A DNA stretch of 11,788 nt from the NCBI GenBank assembly GCA_964358485.1, contig CAYHPY010000110.1, positions 1-11,788 on the forward strand. Direction: 5' to 3'. Source of the DNA: CAYHPY01 sp964358485. Its GTDB lineage: Bacteria; Elusimicrobiota; Elusimicrobia; UBA1565; UBA9628. Under the pieces are notes generated by a model. That model saw only the letters and a list, made by a program, of their open reading frames with translations. It was not told the DNA's origin and ran no database searches. Of the stretch, positions 1-5,977 are shown one piece after another; positions within the stretch are counted from its first letter, which is position 1; each line of letters opens with the position of its first letter. A program made the translations under genes and the position numbers.

Positions 1-47
1 GGGAGTAACCCACGATATCACGCAGGGTGCCGGCTCGTCTATTTAAT

Positions 48-1040
48 CTAGGCCGCGACCGGAACGCCTTTGCGTTTCTTGATTTCAGCGGTCACCAGCG
101 GAAGGAACTCCAGCAGGTCGCCCACCACGGAGACCGAGGCTACCTTCATCATCGGGCAGTCCGGGTCCGTGTTGATGGCGACGATGTTGGGGGAGGCGGA
201 CATGCCGGCCAGATGCTGGATCTGCCCGGAGATGCCGCAGGCGATGTAGAGCTTGGGGCGCACGGCCTTGCCGGTCAGGCCCACCTGATGGCGGTAGGCG
301 ATCCAGCCCGAGTCGACCACGGCCCGGCTGGCCCCGACGGCGGCCTTGATGGAGTGCGCCAGATCCCGGATGGCCTTGAAGCCCTCGGCGCTGCCGATGC
401 CCCGGCCCCCGGAGACCACGCGTTCGGCGGTCGCCAGGTCGATTTCGTTGGACTCCTCGGCCTGGAATGAGGAGAACTCGATCCGCGATGGGGCGGGTTG
501 GACCGCCGCCTTGACGATTTCTCCGGCGCGGCCGGGCTGGCGCTCGGCCTGGGGCCAGGCCAACCCCTGGATGGTGGCCACGGCGACGGGGGATTTGATT
601 TCCACCTCCGCCAACAAGTTTCCGGAGTAATAGGTGCGGCGGGCCTTGAGGGTCCCGGCGCCCGCGGAGAGAAACTCCGAGACGTCGGCGGCCACGCCCG
701 CCTTGAGGTGGACCGAGAGCCGCGCCGAGATCGACCGCCCCGCCACCGTGGAGGCGAAGAGGATCTTGGAAGGCTTCTCGGCGCCCGCCAGGGCCGCGAG
801 GGCCGCGGTGAAGGAGTCGTCGAGCAGGTTCTCGAAGGAGGGGTGCTCCAGCACGAAAACCTTGTCGGCTCCGCGCTCCACGAGTTCCTGGGCCAGGGCC
901 GAGGCTCCGGCACCGATCACGGCGGCCCAGAAGGGTTCGCCCGACTTTCCGGCCAGATCGTGGCCGGCGCTCATCAGCTCGTAAGTGGAGCTGTTCAACT
1001 TTCCTTTTTGGGGCAGGACGACGGCCAGTATTCCGGGCAT
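48..1040 (-). CDS. etfA: Electron transfer flavoprotein, alpha subunit (EtfA)
   Basis: The FAD-binding subunit of the soluble ETF heterodimer takes electrons from flavin dehydrogenases (acyl-CoA dehydrogenases and similar) and passes them to a quinone oxidoreductase or another acceptor. The 330-residue product has the usual family length. The C-terminal domain shows the family signature: SGGRGIGSAEGF near residue 210, GASRAVVDSGW, then YIACGISGQIQH and INTDPDCP, the segment that holds FAD. Two stretches depart from the commonest pattern: VGLTGK where QVGQTGK is usual, and ASVSVVGD where ADYGIVGD is usual. The ATG shares one base with the etfB stop (TAATG), and an AGAGGA Shine-Dalgarno sits about ten bases upstream inside etfB, so the two are translationally coupled. 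No partner dehydrogenase is visible in the window. Family assignment is secure; the electron donor and acceptor are not known from sequence. Confidence 0.96.
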   Translation of the reverse strand: MPGILAVVLPQKGKLNSSTYELMSAGHDLAGKSGEPFWAAVIGAGASALAQELVERGADKVFVLEHPSFENLLDDSFTAALAALAGAEKPSKILFASTVAGRSISARLSVHLKAGVAADVSEFLSAGAGTLKARRTYYSGNLLAEVEIKSPVAVATIQGLAWPQAERQPGRAGEIVKAAVQPAPSRIEFSSFQAEESNEIDLATAERVVSGGRGIGSAEGFKAIRDLAHSIKAAVGASRAVVDSGWIAYRHQVGLTGKAVRPKLYIACGISGQIQHLAGMSASPNIVAINTDPDCPMMKVASVSVVGDLLEFLPLVTAEIKKRKGVPVAA

Positions 1041-1843
1041 TAGATTAGTTTCCTCTCGATGAGAATGTCGACCAGCTTGCCCGCCTTCTCGGCGGGCGTG
1101 GCTCCCTCGACGCGCAGCCCTTCCGGCCGCGGGGGAGGGGGGGCGGAGCGAAGAACCTCGGAGGCCGCTCCGGCCGCGCCGGCCTCATTGGCGGCCAGCC
1201 CGAGCTCCGCGATGCCCCACTTCGCGACCGCCGCCTTCTTGGCGGCCATTTTCCCCTTCAGCGAGGCCAAGCGGGGCTCGTTGATTTCCTTGACGGTTCC
1301 CAGGGCCGCGGGGAGAGTCACCTTGAGAACGTCCACGCCGTCCTCCATGGAGCGCCAGACCACGGCGGTCTTGTCATCGATGGACTCGATCTTCTTGATC
1401 GAAAGCACGCTCGGCCAATCCAGCCAGGCGGCGGTTTGCGCGCCCACCACGCCGGAGTTGCCGTCGTTGGTGTTCTTGCCGAAGAGCACGACCTGCACGG
1501 GCTTCTCGGCCGAGAGCTTGCGCACGGCGGCGGCCAGCGCGCGGGAGGTGGCGAAGGAATCTCCGCCCTCCAGTTCGGGGCCGGTGACCAGGACCCCGGC
1601 GTCGATGCCGCGGGAGATGGCGTCGCGCAGGACCGCATCGGAGGAATCCGGGCCCACGGTGACGGCGGTCGCGGTGGAGCCGGGGACGCGCTCCTTCAAG
1701 CGCACCGCCTCCTCCACGGCGAACTCGTCATAAGGGCTCATGGCGAAGGTCGCGCCTTCGCGCTTGACCTTGCCGGTCGCCGGGTCCACGGACACCGGCG
1801 AGCTGGGGGTGTTTTTGACGCAGACGACTATGTTGAGTGGCAT
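1040..1843 (-). CDS. etfB: Electron transfer flavoprotein, beta subunit (EtfB)
   Basis: This is the beta subunit of ETF. In the family it binds AMP, or a second FAD in bifurcating types, and carries the loop that docks partner dehydrogenases. The 267-residue product starts with the typical strand NIVVCVKNTP, has MSPYDEFAVEEAVRLKE near residue 35, the nucleotide-binding stretch NDGNSGVVGAQ near residue 125, and VTLPAALG followed by EPRLASLKGKMAAKKA, which corresponds to the partner-recognition loop. A Pro-rich stretch (APPPPRPEG) precedes the C-terminal helix that wraps the alpha subunit. The ATG has a GGAG four bases upstream. The gene lies 47 bases behind the tRNA-Tyr on the same strand. A TAAAAT at 1872-1877 could be a -10 box, but no -35 fits, so read-through from the tRNA promoter is as likely. 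Whether this ETF bifurcates cannot be told here. Confidence 0.96.
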   Translation of the reverse strand: MPLNIVVCVKNTPSSPVSVDPATGKVKREGATFAMSPYDEFAVEEAVRLKERVPGSTATAVTVGPDSSDAVLRDAISRGIDAGVLVTGPELEGGDSFATSRALAAAVRKLSAEKPVQVVLFGKNTNDGNSGVVGAQTAAWLDWPSVLSIKKIESIDDKTAVVWRSMEDGVDVLKVTLPAALGTVKEINEPRLASLKGKMAAKKAAVAKWGIAELGLAANEAGAAGAASEVLRSAPPPPRPEGLRVEGATPAEKAGKLVDILIERKLI

Positions 1844-1890
1844 GTGGCTCCGATGAAGTTCAGTCCGTCAGATTTTACGCCGCGAAAAAC

Positions 1891-1977
1891 TGGTGGTTGG
1901 GACAGGATTCGAACCTGTGTAGGGCGTAGCCCGACGGTTTTACAGACCGTTGCTTTTGACCGCTCAGCCACCCAACC
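1891..1977 (-). tRNA. tRNA-Tyr (anticodon GUA), CCA encoded
   Basis: The reverse strand folds as a complete class II tRNA. The acceptor stem is GGTTGGG/CCCAACC (1971-1977 with 1895-1901), the D-stem is GCT/AGC, and the anticodon stem is ACGGT/ACCGT (1946-1950 with 1934-1938) around the loop CTGTAAA. The anticodon GTA is read from 1941-1943. A long variable arm (CGGGC-TAC-GCCC) follows, then T-stem ACAGG/CCTGT with loop TTCGAAT. Discriminator A and CCA are encoded (1894-1891). The long variable arm with GTA is diagnostic of bacterial tRNA-Tyr. The mature end is followed at once by GTTTTT, which could give partial termination before etfB. Confidence 0.98.
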
Positions 1978-2007
1978 GAACGCAATTTCCAGTATCGGTT
2001 GGGTGAC
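1967..2007 (-). repeat. 13-bp inverted repeat joining tRNA leader and tRNA 5' end
   Basis: Leader bases 2007-1995 (GTCACCCAACCGA on the minus strand) are complementary to 1979-1967 (TCGGTTGGGTGGC) over 13 consecutive pairs, one of them U-G, around a 15-nt loop. The second arm covers tRNA nucleotides 1-11, that is the whole 5' acceptor strand and the start of the D-stem. The first arm contains CCCAACC, identical to the tRNA's own 3' acceptor strand. The helix cannot coexist with either the leader hairpin or the mature tRNA fold. The pairing is seen directly; a regulatory role is inference. Confidence 0.65.
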
Positions 2008-2058
2008 GAGGAGCCCTCCGGGCTGGACCTCGCCACCCTTTCCGCTGCCGATACCGAA
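1988..2058 (-). promoter_or_regulatory. Folded 5' leader of the tRNA-Tyr transcript
   Basis: On the minus strand this stretch folds into one long hairpin. The outer stem has 11 pairs (2048-2058 with 1988-1998), followed by a 9/2 internal loop. A second stem has 11 pairs (2028-2038 with 2001-2011), followed by a 3-nt bulge. A 5-bp stem AGCCC/GGGCT with triloop GGA closes it. Three of the pairs are G-U on the minus strand and would be A-C mismatches on the plus strand, so the RNA is read leftward. The hairpin begins within a base or two of the start predicted from the promoter at 2066-2094. It matches no RNA family I recognise; it lacks the SRP RNA GGAA tetraloop and asymmetric loop. Confidence 0.6.
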
Positions 2059-2065
2059 GGAGACG

Positions 2066-2094
2066 ATTTTATCTTTTTCCGTTGTGGTCGGCAA
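2066..2094 (-). promoter_or_regulatory. Sigma-70-type promoter for tRNA-Tyr (and probably etfBA)
   Basis: Reading the minus strand, a -35 TTGCCG (2094-2089) and a -10 TAAAAT (2071-2066, five of six consensus bases) are separated by exactly 17 bases. Transcription would begin near 2059, giving a leader of about 80 nt before the tRNA. Confidence 0.55.
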
Positions 2095-2214
2095 CAAGCG
2101 GCGTTCCCCGTTCTTTCCTGGTGAATTATTCCCATGAAGACATTCGCGCATTTCGGCGGTGAGATGCTTGCAACGGAACTGCCCGGCGCGTCGGTGCGTG
2201 GAGGGGAATCGTGC

Positions 2215-2225
2215 CCCGTGACGGG
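2215..2225. promoter_or_regulatory. Candidate operator over the hipB -35 box
   Basis: CCCGT-G-ACGGG is a perfect 11-bp palindrome around a central G and covers the -35 hexamer of the hipBA promoter. It sits beside a 7-bp direct repeat, GGGAATC, at 2204-2210 and 2223-2229. The position suits a repressor site for HipB, but chance occurrence in GC-rich DNA is possible. Confidence 0.35.
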
Positions 2226-2246
2226 AATCATTCCTCCTGTTATAAT
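2218..2246 (+). promoter_or_regulatory. Promoter of the hipB-hipA(-aroE) operon
   Basis: A -35 GTGACG (2218-2223, four of six) and a perfect -10 TATAAT (2241-2246) are 17 bases apart, with the extended -10 bases TGT directly in front. Transcription should start near 2253, leaving a leader of about 45 nt of nearly pure A/T that stands out sharply from the GC-rich surroundings. Confidence 0.75.
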
Positions 2247-2290
2247 AAAAGATCATTAATTAACCATTATTGTTAAAAAATTAAATAAAA

Positions 2291-2304
2291 GATAATATGT
2301 TATC
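2291..2304. promoter_or_regulatory. Palindrome across the hipB start codon
   Basis: GATAA-tatg-TTATC places the hipB ATG (2297-2299) in the middle of a 14-bp site with perfect 5-bp arms. E. coli HipB binds sites built on TATCC; the right arm here reads TTATCC. It may be an autorepression operator or a weak start-codon hairpin. Function is inferred from position only. Confidence 0.35.
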
Positions 2305-2605
2305 CAATATAAATATACTTGGTCCCGCGCAATCCAGCCAGGCCCTAGCCGCGCGTCTTCGCGCCCTTCGGCTCATGAAGGGTTGGACCCGCGAAACCCT
2401 GGCGCAGCGGTCCGGGGTTTCATCGGCATCTCTCAAGCGCTTTGAGAATTCCGGGAAGGCTTCCTTGGACTTGGTCCTCAAAACCGCCCATGCCCTGTCG
2501 CGGCTCGGTGAGTTCGACGAATTATTTCAACCTCCGCCGGCGCGAAGCCTGGCGGAATTAGAGAAACGCGCCGAACAGCCCAACCGCCGGCGGGGTCGGA
2601 CCTGA
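2297..2605 (+). CDS. hipB: HipB-like XRE-family antitoxin / transcriptional repressor
   Basis: This is a small (102-residue) DNA-binding protein, the presumed antitoxin and autorepressor paired with the HipA-family kinase encoded next. Residues about 15-70 form a helix-turn-helix of the XRE/Cro type: LAARLRALRLMKGWT, then ETLAQRSGVSSASLKRFE as helices two and three, and LDLVLKTAHALSRLGEFDELF completing the bundle. The tail (residues 80-102) is short, basic and probably disordered (AEQPNRRRGRT). The start is set by the HTH beginning shortly after it. There is no convincing Shine-Dalgarno in the A/T-rich leader. The stop overlaps the hipA start by one base (TGATG), which fits tight coupling of antitoxin and toxin synthesis. 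Autoregulation through the palindromes at 2215-2225 and 2291-2304 is likely by analogy with HipB. Confidence 0.85.
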   Translation: MLSNINILGPAQSSQALAARLRALRLMKGWTRETLAQRSGVSSASLKRFENSGKASLDLVLKTAHALSRLGEFDELFQPPPARSLAELEKRAEQPNRRRGRT

Positions 2606-3825
2606 TGAAAAAGCTCCAGGTTCGCTTTATGCGCGGGCCGTCGGATTGGCTCCCCGTCGGAACCTTGGCCGAAGACCGCGGCCGAGGCTACTTCGAGTAC
2701 GAGCCGGGCTTTTTGGCTACCGGTCTGAACCTCTCCCCCCTGCGCCTCCCCTTCCAGGAGGGGCTCTTCGAACATAAGGACCACGCCTTCGGCCCCCTGC
2801 CCGGGCTCTTCGACGACTCCCTCCCGGACGGTTGGGGCCTTCTCTTGATGGACCGCCATTTTCGATCGCGGGGTTTAAATCCCGCCGAGATCGGCCCGCT
2901 TGAGCGCCTGGCCTGGTTGGGCGACCGGACGATGGGCGCCCTGACTTATCACCCGCCCGCCGGGCGCCCGGAGGGGGGCTTGGGCGCTTTCGAACTTCAG
3001 ATCCTCGCCCGCCATTCCCAGGCGCTGCTGGCCGGCGACGCCGCCGAGGTCCTGCCCCAACTCCTTCGGGCGGGGGGGGCCCCGGGAGGCGCCCGGCCCA
3101 AGGTCCTGGTCGGCGTGCGGGGAAACGACCTCGTTTCGGGAGAGGGGGACCTGCCGGAAGGATTCGAACCGTGGATCGTCAAGTTCCCGGCCAAGAAGGA
3201 TCTGGTGGACGCCGGCCCCATCGAGCGCGCCTACGCCCTCATGGCCTGCGCCGCCGGAATCGACATGCCTGCGACCCGGCTCTTCCAGACCTCCGATGGC
3301 GGGCGCTTCTTCGCCGTCAAGCGTTTCGACCGCGACGGCAACCGGAGGTTCCACGTCCATACCTTCGGCAATCTCATCCATTCGAATTTCCGGATCCCCT
3401 CGGCCGACTACGCCGACCTGCTCAAGGCGGCGTCTTTCTTGACGCGCGACCAGCGGGAGGTCCTCAAGGCCTTCCGGCGCATGGCGTTCAACGTTCTGGC
3501 GCACAACCGCGACGACCACGTGAAAAACTTCGCCTTCATCATGGACGGCGCCAAGGGGGAATGGAAGCTTTCTCCCGCCTATGACCTGACCTACTCGGCC
3601 GGCCCCGGAGGGGAGCACTCCATGACCTTGGCCGGAGAGGGCAAGAACCCCGGGGCGGAGCATTTCCGGCGCCTGGCCGCTCAGGCGGGCGTGGCCCGGG
3701 CGGAGGCCGCGCGCGTCATCGGGGAAGTGCGGGCGGCGGTGGGGCGCTGGGAAGAATTCGCCGAGCAAGCCGGGGTCACGAAGGCGGGCGCCGGCGAGGT
3801 CTCGTCGTCTTTCATTCTTTGCTAG
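2605..3825 (+). CDS. hipA: HipA-family serine/threonine kinase toxin
   Basis: This 406-residue kinase belongs to the HipA family, whose best-studied member arrests growth by phosphorylating glutamyl-tRNA synthetase. The N-terminal subdomain (about 10-110) has the family pattern LPGLFDDSLPDGWG and LERLAWLGDRTMGAL. The kinase core has a glycine-rich loop GGAPGGARPK (157-166), the ATP lysine in IVKFP (K193), HNRDDHVKN with catalytic D303 and N308, and PAYDL with metal-binding D327. These fall in the positions of E. coli K181, D309, N314 and D332. In E. coli, Ser150 of the glycine-rich loop autophosphorylates; counting back from the loop lysine puts Ala159 there, and the loop has no Ser or Thr at all. 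The active site thus looks intact but the known self-inactivation site is missing. Substrate and toxicity are not predictable from sequence. Confidence 0.93.
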   Translation: MKKLQVRFMRGPSDWLPVGTLAEDRGRGYFEYEPGFLATGLNLSPLRLPFQEGLFEHKDHAFGPLPGLFDDSLPDGWGLLLMDRHFRSRGLNPAEIGPLERLAWLGDRTMGALTYHPPAGRPEGGLGAFELQILARHSQALLAGDAAEVLPQLLRAGGAPGGARPKVLVGVRGNDLVSGEGDLPEGFEPWIVKFPAKKDLVDAGPIERAYALMACAAGIDMPATRLFQTSDGGRFFAVKRFDRDGNRRFHVHTFGNLIHSNFRIPSADYADLLKAASFLTRDQREVLKAFRRMAFNVLAHNRDDHVKNFAFIMDGAKGEWKLSPAYDLTYSAGPGGEHSMTLAGEGKNPGAEHFRRLAAQAGVARAEAARVIGEVRAAVGRWEEFAEQAGVTKAGAGEVSSSFILC

Positions 3826-3837
3826 GCTATCGTTGCG

Positions 3838-4689
3838 ATGAAAACCTTCGCCCTGTTCGGCGATCCTGTTTCCCAGTCCCTTTCCCCGGTCTTTCAAAAC
3901 GCGGCCTTCAAAGCCGCCGGGGTGGAGGCGGAATACATCGCCGAAAGGGTCCCCGCAGCGGAACTGCCAGCGGCGGTGAAACGAGTCCGCAGCGGGGAAC
4001 TGGCCGGGGCCAACGTGACCATTCCCCATAAACTGGCCGTCCTGGCGCTGGCCGACTTCGTGACCCCCGAGGCCCGCTTGATCGGCGCGGCCAATTGGCT
4101 GGGCCTCAACAAGCGGGGCAAGCTCGTGGCCGACAACACCGACGCTCGGGGGTTGCTTCGGGCCGTCGAGGAGGCCAAGATCAAGCCGGCCGGAGGCAAG
4201 GCCATCGTCGTCGGGGCGGGGGGCGCCGCCCGGGCGGCCGTGGTGGCCCTATTGCGGATGGAGGTCGGGAGCGTCCGGGTCGGGGCCCGGAGGTCCGCCG
4301 AGGCGCGCCGGTTGGTGGGTGAGTTGCGCGCGGGGTTTCCGGAGGGAAATCCGGGGGGCGACGAGCGTTTCGAGCGGCTCGCGGCCCTCGAGCTTTCGTC
4401 CCTGGGAGACAGCTCCATCTTCTGCGATTTGCTGGTCTCGGCGGTGCCCCCGGCGGCGTGGCCGGAGGTGGAGTCCGTATTCGACGAGACCGGCGCCCCG
4501 TGGCTTTTGGACCTGGCCTACGCCAAGGGGGGAACTCCCGCCGAAAAGTGGGCGCGCGCCCGGGGCATGCAGGCCCTGGGGGGACTTCCGATGCTCCTGC
4601 ACCAGGGGGCGCTCTCTTTCGAGCGCTGGCTGGGGATCGACTTTCCCATGGACGCCGCCCGCCGGGCCCTCAACGCCGCCCTGGGTTGA
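3838..4689 (+). CDS. aroE: Shikimate dehydrogenase (NADP-dependent)
   Basis: The enzyme reduces 3-dehydroshikimate to shikimate, the fourth step of the chorismate pathway to aromatic amino acids, in the cytoplasm. The 283-residue protein aligns with E. coli AroE almost without offset. GDPVSQSLSP at 8-17 holds the shikimate-binding serines, NVTIPHK carries catalytic K65, N86 lies in GAANWL, NTD carries catalytic D102, and GAGGAARA (126-133) is the dinucleotide-binding loop. An arginine-rich GARRS after the second strand suits NADP. The C-terminus has GGLPMLLHQGALSFERW, with the family glutamine. Unusual residues are Q13, where His is common before the SxS motif, and W87 in AANW, where AVNT is usual. 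The start lies 12 bases after the hipA stop with no Shine-Dalgarno, so expression probably depends on the hipBA promoter or on a weak internal one. Confidence 0.95.
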   Translation: MKTFALFGDPVSQSLSPVFQNAAFKAAGVEAEYIAERVPAAELPAAVKRVRSGELAGANVTIPHKLAVLALADFVTPEARLIGAANWLGLNKRGKLVADNTDARGLLRAVEEAKIKPAGGKAIVVGAGGAARAAVVALLRMEVGSVRVGARRSAEARRLVGELRAGFPEGNPGGDERFERLAALELSSLGDSSIFCDLLVSAVPPAAWPEVESVFDETGAPWLLDLAYAKGGTPAEKWARARGMQALGGLPMLLHQGALSFERWLGIDFPMDAARRALNAALG

Positions 4690-4691
4690 AA

Positions 4692-4717
4692 ACCGGAGGA
4701 CTGCCCAAGTCCCCGGT
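4692..4717 (+). terminator. Hairpin just behind aroE, possible transcript end
   Basis: ACCGG-A-GGACT, loop GCCCA, AGTCC-CCGGT form ten base pairs with one bulged A. It begins three bases after the aroE stop. There is no T-run on the plus strand, so it is not a classical intrinsic terminator; it may protect the 3' end or act with Rho. On the minus strand it is followed by TTTTC, but no minus-strand gene lies upstream. Confidence 0.4.
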
Positions 4718-4786
4718 CCTGCCGTCTCGAAAACGCGCCAAGTTCTTTGGTCAAAATTTTCATCCCTGGTGTCAGGCATGTAGGTC

Positions 4787-4800
4787 TCGGTCCGGACCGA
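4787..4800. repeat. Perfect 14-bp palindrome upstream of the aldo/keto reductase
   Basis: TCGGTC-CGGACCGA is self-complementary over all 14 bases, about 57 bp upstream of the -35 box of the reductase promoter. With no spacer it would make a poor RNA hairpin, so a dimeric regulator site is the more natural reading. No regulator gene of an obvious matching type adjoins it. Confidence 0.35.
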
Positions 4801-4856
4801 ATTCCCATCTTGCCGTTTCCCGTCAAATTTTTCCAGGCCCGCCCCCCAAACCGCCC

Positions 4857-4885
4857 TGGACGATCAAGAGGCGCCTTCGTATAAT
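4857..4885 (+). promoter_or_regulatory. Promoter of the aldo/keto reductase gene, probably leaderless
   Basis: TGGACG (4857-4862, four of six -35 bases) and a perfect TATAAT (4880-4885) are separated by 17 bases. The start codon is only six bases after the -10 box, so the first transcribed base is predicted within a base or two of the A of the ATG. No Shine-Dalgarno could be transcribed. Confidence 0.7.
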
Positions 4886-4891
4886 GCTCCC

Positions 4892-5977
4892 ATGCCCATC
4901 AACCACTACGTGACGCTCGGACGCAGCGGCCTGCGGGTCAGCCCATTTTGCCTGGGGGCCATGACCTTCGGGACGGACTGGGGCTTCGGCGCCTCGGCCA
5001 AGGACTCGGAGGCCATCCTCTCCCGCTATTTCGACCTGGGCGGCAACTTCATCGACACCGCCAACGTCTACACCAAGGGTCATTCAGAGAAGATCATCGG
5101 GGACTGGATCAAAAAGAAACCCATTCGCCGCGACCGCCTGGTTCTGGCCACGAAATTTTTCGGGACGCTCTACCCGGGAGACCCCAACGCCGGGGGGGCC
5201 TCGCGCAAATCCATGATCGCCGCCTGCGAGAATTCCCTCCGCCGCCTGCGGACCGATTACATCGACCTGTACTGGATGCACGCCCACGACCGCAACACGC
5301 CCATCGAGGAGACGATGCGGGGCTTGGACGACCTGATCCGGGCCGGGAAGGTGCGTTACGCCGGTTTCTCCGACACCCCGGCCTGGAAGACGGCCCAAGC
5401 CCAGCTCATCGCCCAATTCCGGGGGTGGAGCCCGCTCATCGCCCTGCAGATCGAGTATTCCCTGCTGGAACGCACGGTGGAGGGGGAACTCATTCCGATG
5501 GCCTTGGAATTGGGCCTGGGGGTGACGCCGTGGTCTCCCTTGAAGTACGGGATTCTCAGCGGCAAGTACACGCGGGCCAACCGGGGCAAGATCAAGGCCG
5601 CGCGGGGAGCGTGGTTGGAGTCGGCGCTCAATGAGCGGGCCTACGAAGTGGTGGATGTCCTCTCCGAGGTGGCCAAGGAGGCCAAGACCTCCCCGGCGCG
5701 CGCCGCCCTGGCGTGGGTCCAAGCCCAGCCCGGGGTGGCTTCCACCATTCTTGGGGTCCGGACCATGGAGCAATTGGACGACAACCTTGCGGCCCTGGAA
5801 CTGCGCCTGAGCCCCAAGCAGTTCGAGCGCCTGGCCGCGGCCACCAAGCCGGAGCTGAATTTTCCGGCCGCTTTCCTCGAAGGCTCGGGAAGCTTCGCCA
5901 ACGGGGGGACCGTGGTCAACGGCGTGGACAACCCGGCCTCCGGCATCGCCCCCAAGTCCGAAAGCGAAGTCTACTGA
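4892..5977 (+). CDS. Aldo/keto reductase
   Basis: This is an NAD(P)H-dependent oxidoreductase of the aldo/keto reductase superfamily, an (alpha/beta)8 barrel acting on aldehydes or ketones in the cytoplasm. The four catalytic residues are all present: D55 and Y60 in FIDTANVYTKGHSE, K88 in LATKFFG, and H130 in YWMHAHD. Other family marks are LGRSGLRVSPFCLGAMTFG at the N-terminus, VRYAGFSD near residue 155, QIEYSLLER near 190, TPWSPLKYGILSGKY near 215 and the cofactor-phosphate region ILGVRTMEQLDDNLAAL near 290. At 361 residues it is slightly longer than typical members because of a Gly/Ser-rich tail after about residue 330. It resembles the Tas/YajO-like bacterial group; the physiological substrate cannot be named. 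The start is fixed by the promoter six bases upstream and by the immediate start of the barrel. Its 3' end overlaps the convergent small gene by seven bases. Confidence 0.92.
   Translation: MPINHYVTLGRSGLRVSPFCLGAMTFGTDWGFGASAKDSEAILSRYFDLGGNFIDTANVYTKGHSEKIIGDWIKKKPIRRDRLVLATKFFGTLYPGDPNAGGASRKSMIAACENSLRRLRTDYIDLYWMHAHDRNTPIEETMRGLDDLIRAGKVRYAGFSDTPAWKTAQAQLIAQFRGWSPLIALQIEYSLLERTVEGELIPMALELGLGVTPWSPLKYGILSGKYTRANRGKIKAARGAWLESALNERAYEVVDVLSEVAKEAKTSPARAALAWVQAQPGVASTILGVRTMEQLDDNLAALELRLSPKQFERLAAATKPELNFPAAFLEGSGSFANGGTVVNGVDNPASGIAPKSESEVY

Noticed and set aside
2..46. Possible C-terminal end of a plus-strand protein (frame ending at the TAA 44-46)
   Set aside because: Only 14 codons are inside the window and nothing in them is recognisable; one other frame is also open until 51.
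1988..2058. SRP (4.5S) RNA as identity of the folded leader
   Set aside because: The GGAA tetraloop and asymmetric internal loop that define bacterial SRP RNA are absent; the apical loop is a GGA triloop.
1828..2256. Open frame of 142 codons on the minus strand across the tRNA
   Set aside because: Its central part is a translation of the tRNA-Tyr gene itself, a well-known source of false proteins; the rest is leader and upstream DNA, with no family resemblance.
2134..2259. Short plus-strand frame of 41 codons beginning MKTFAHFG
   Set aside because: It resembles the AroE start MKTFALFG by a few residues only, has no ribosome-binding site, and runs through the hipBA promoter; coincidence is the simpler reading.
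2875..4029. Long minus-strand open frame opposite hipA and aroE
   Set aside because: It is the antisense shadow of two well-supported genes in GC-rich DNA; composition is Gly/Arg/Pro-rich without domain signature.
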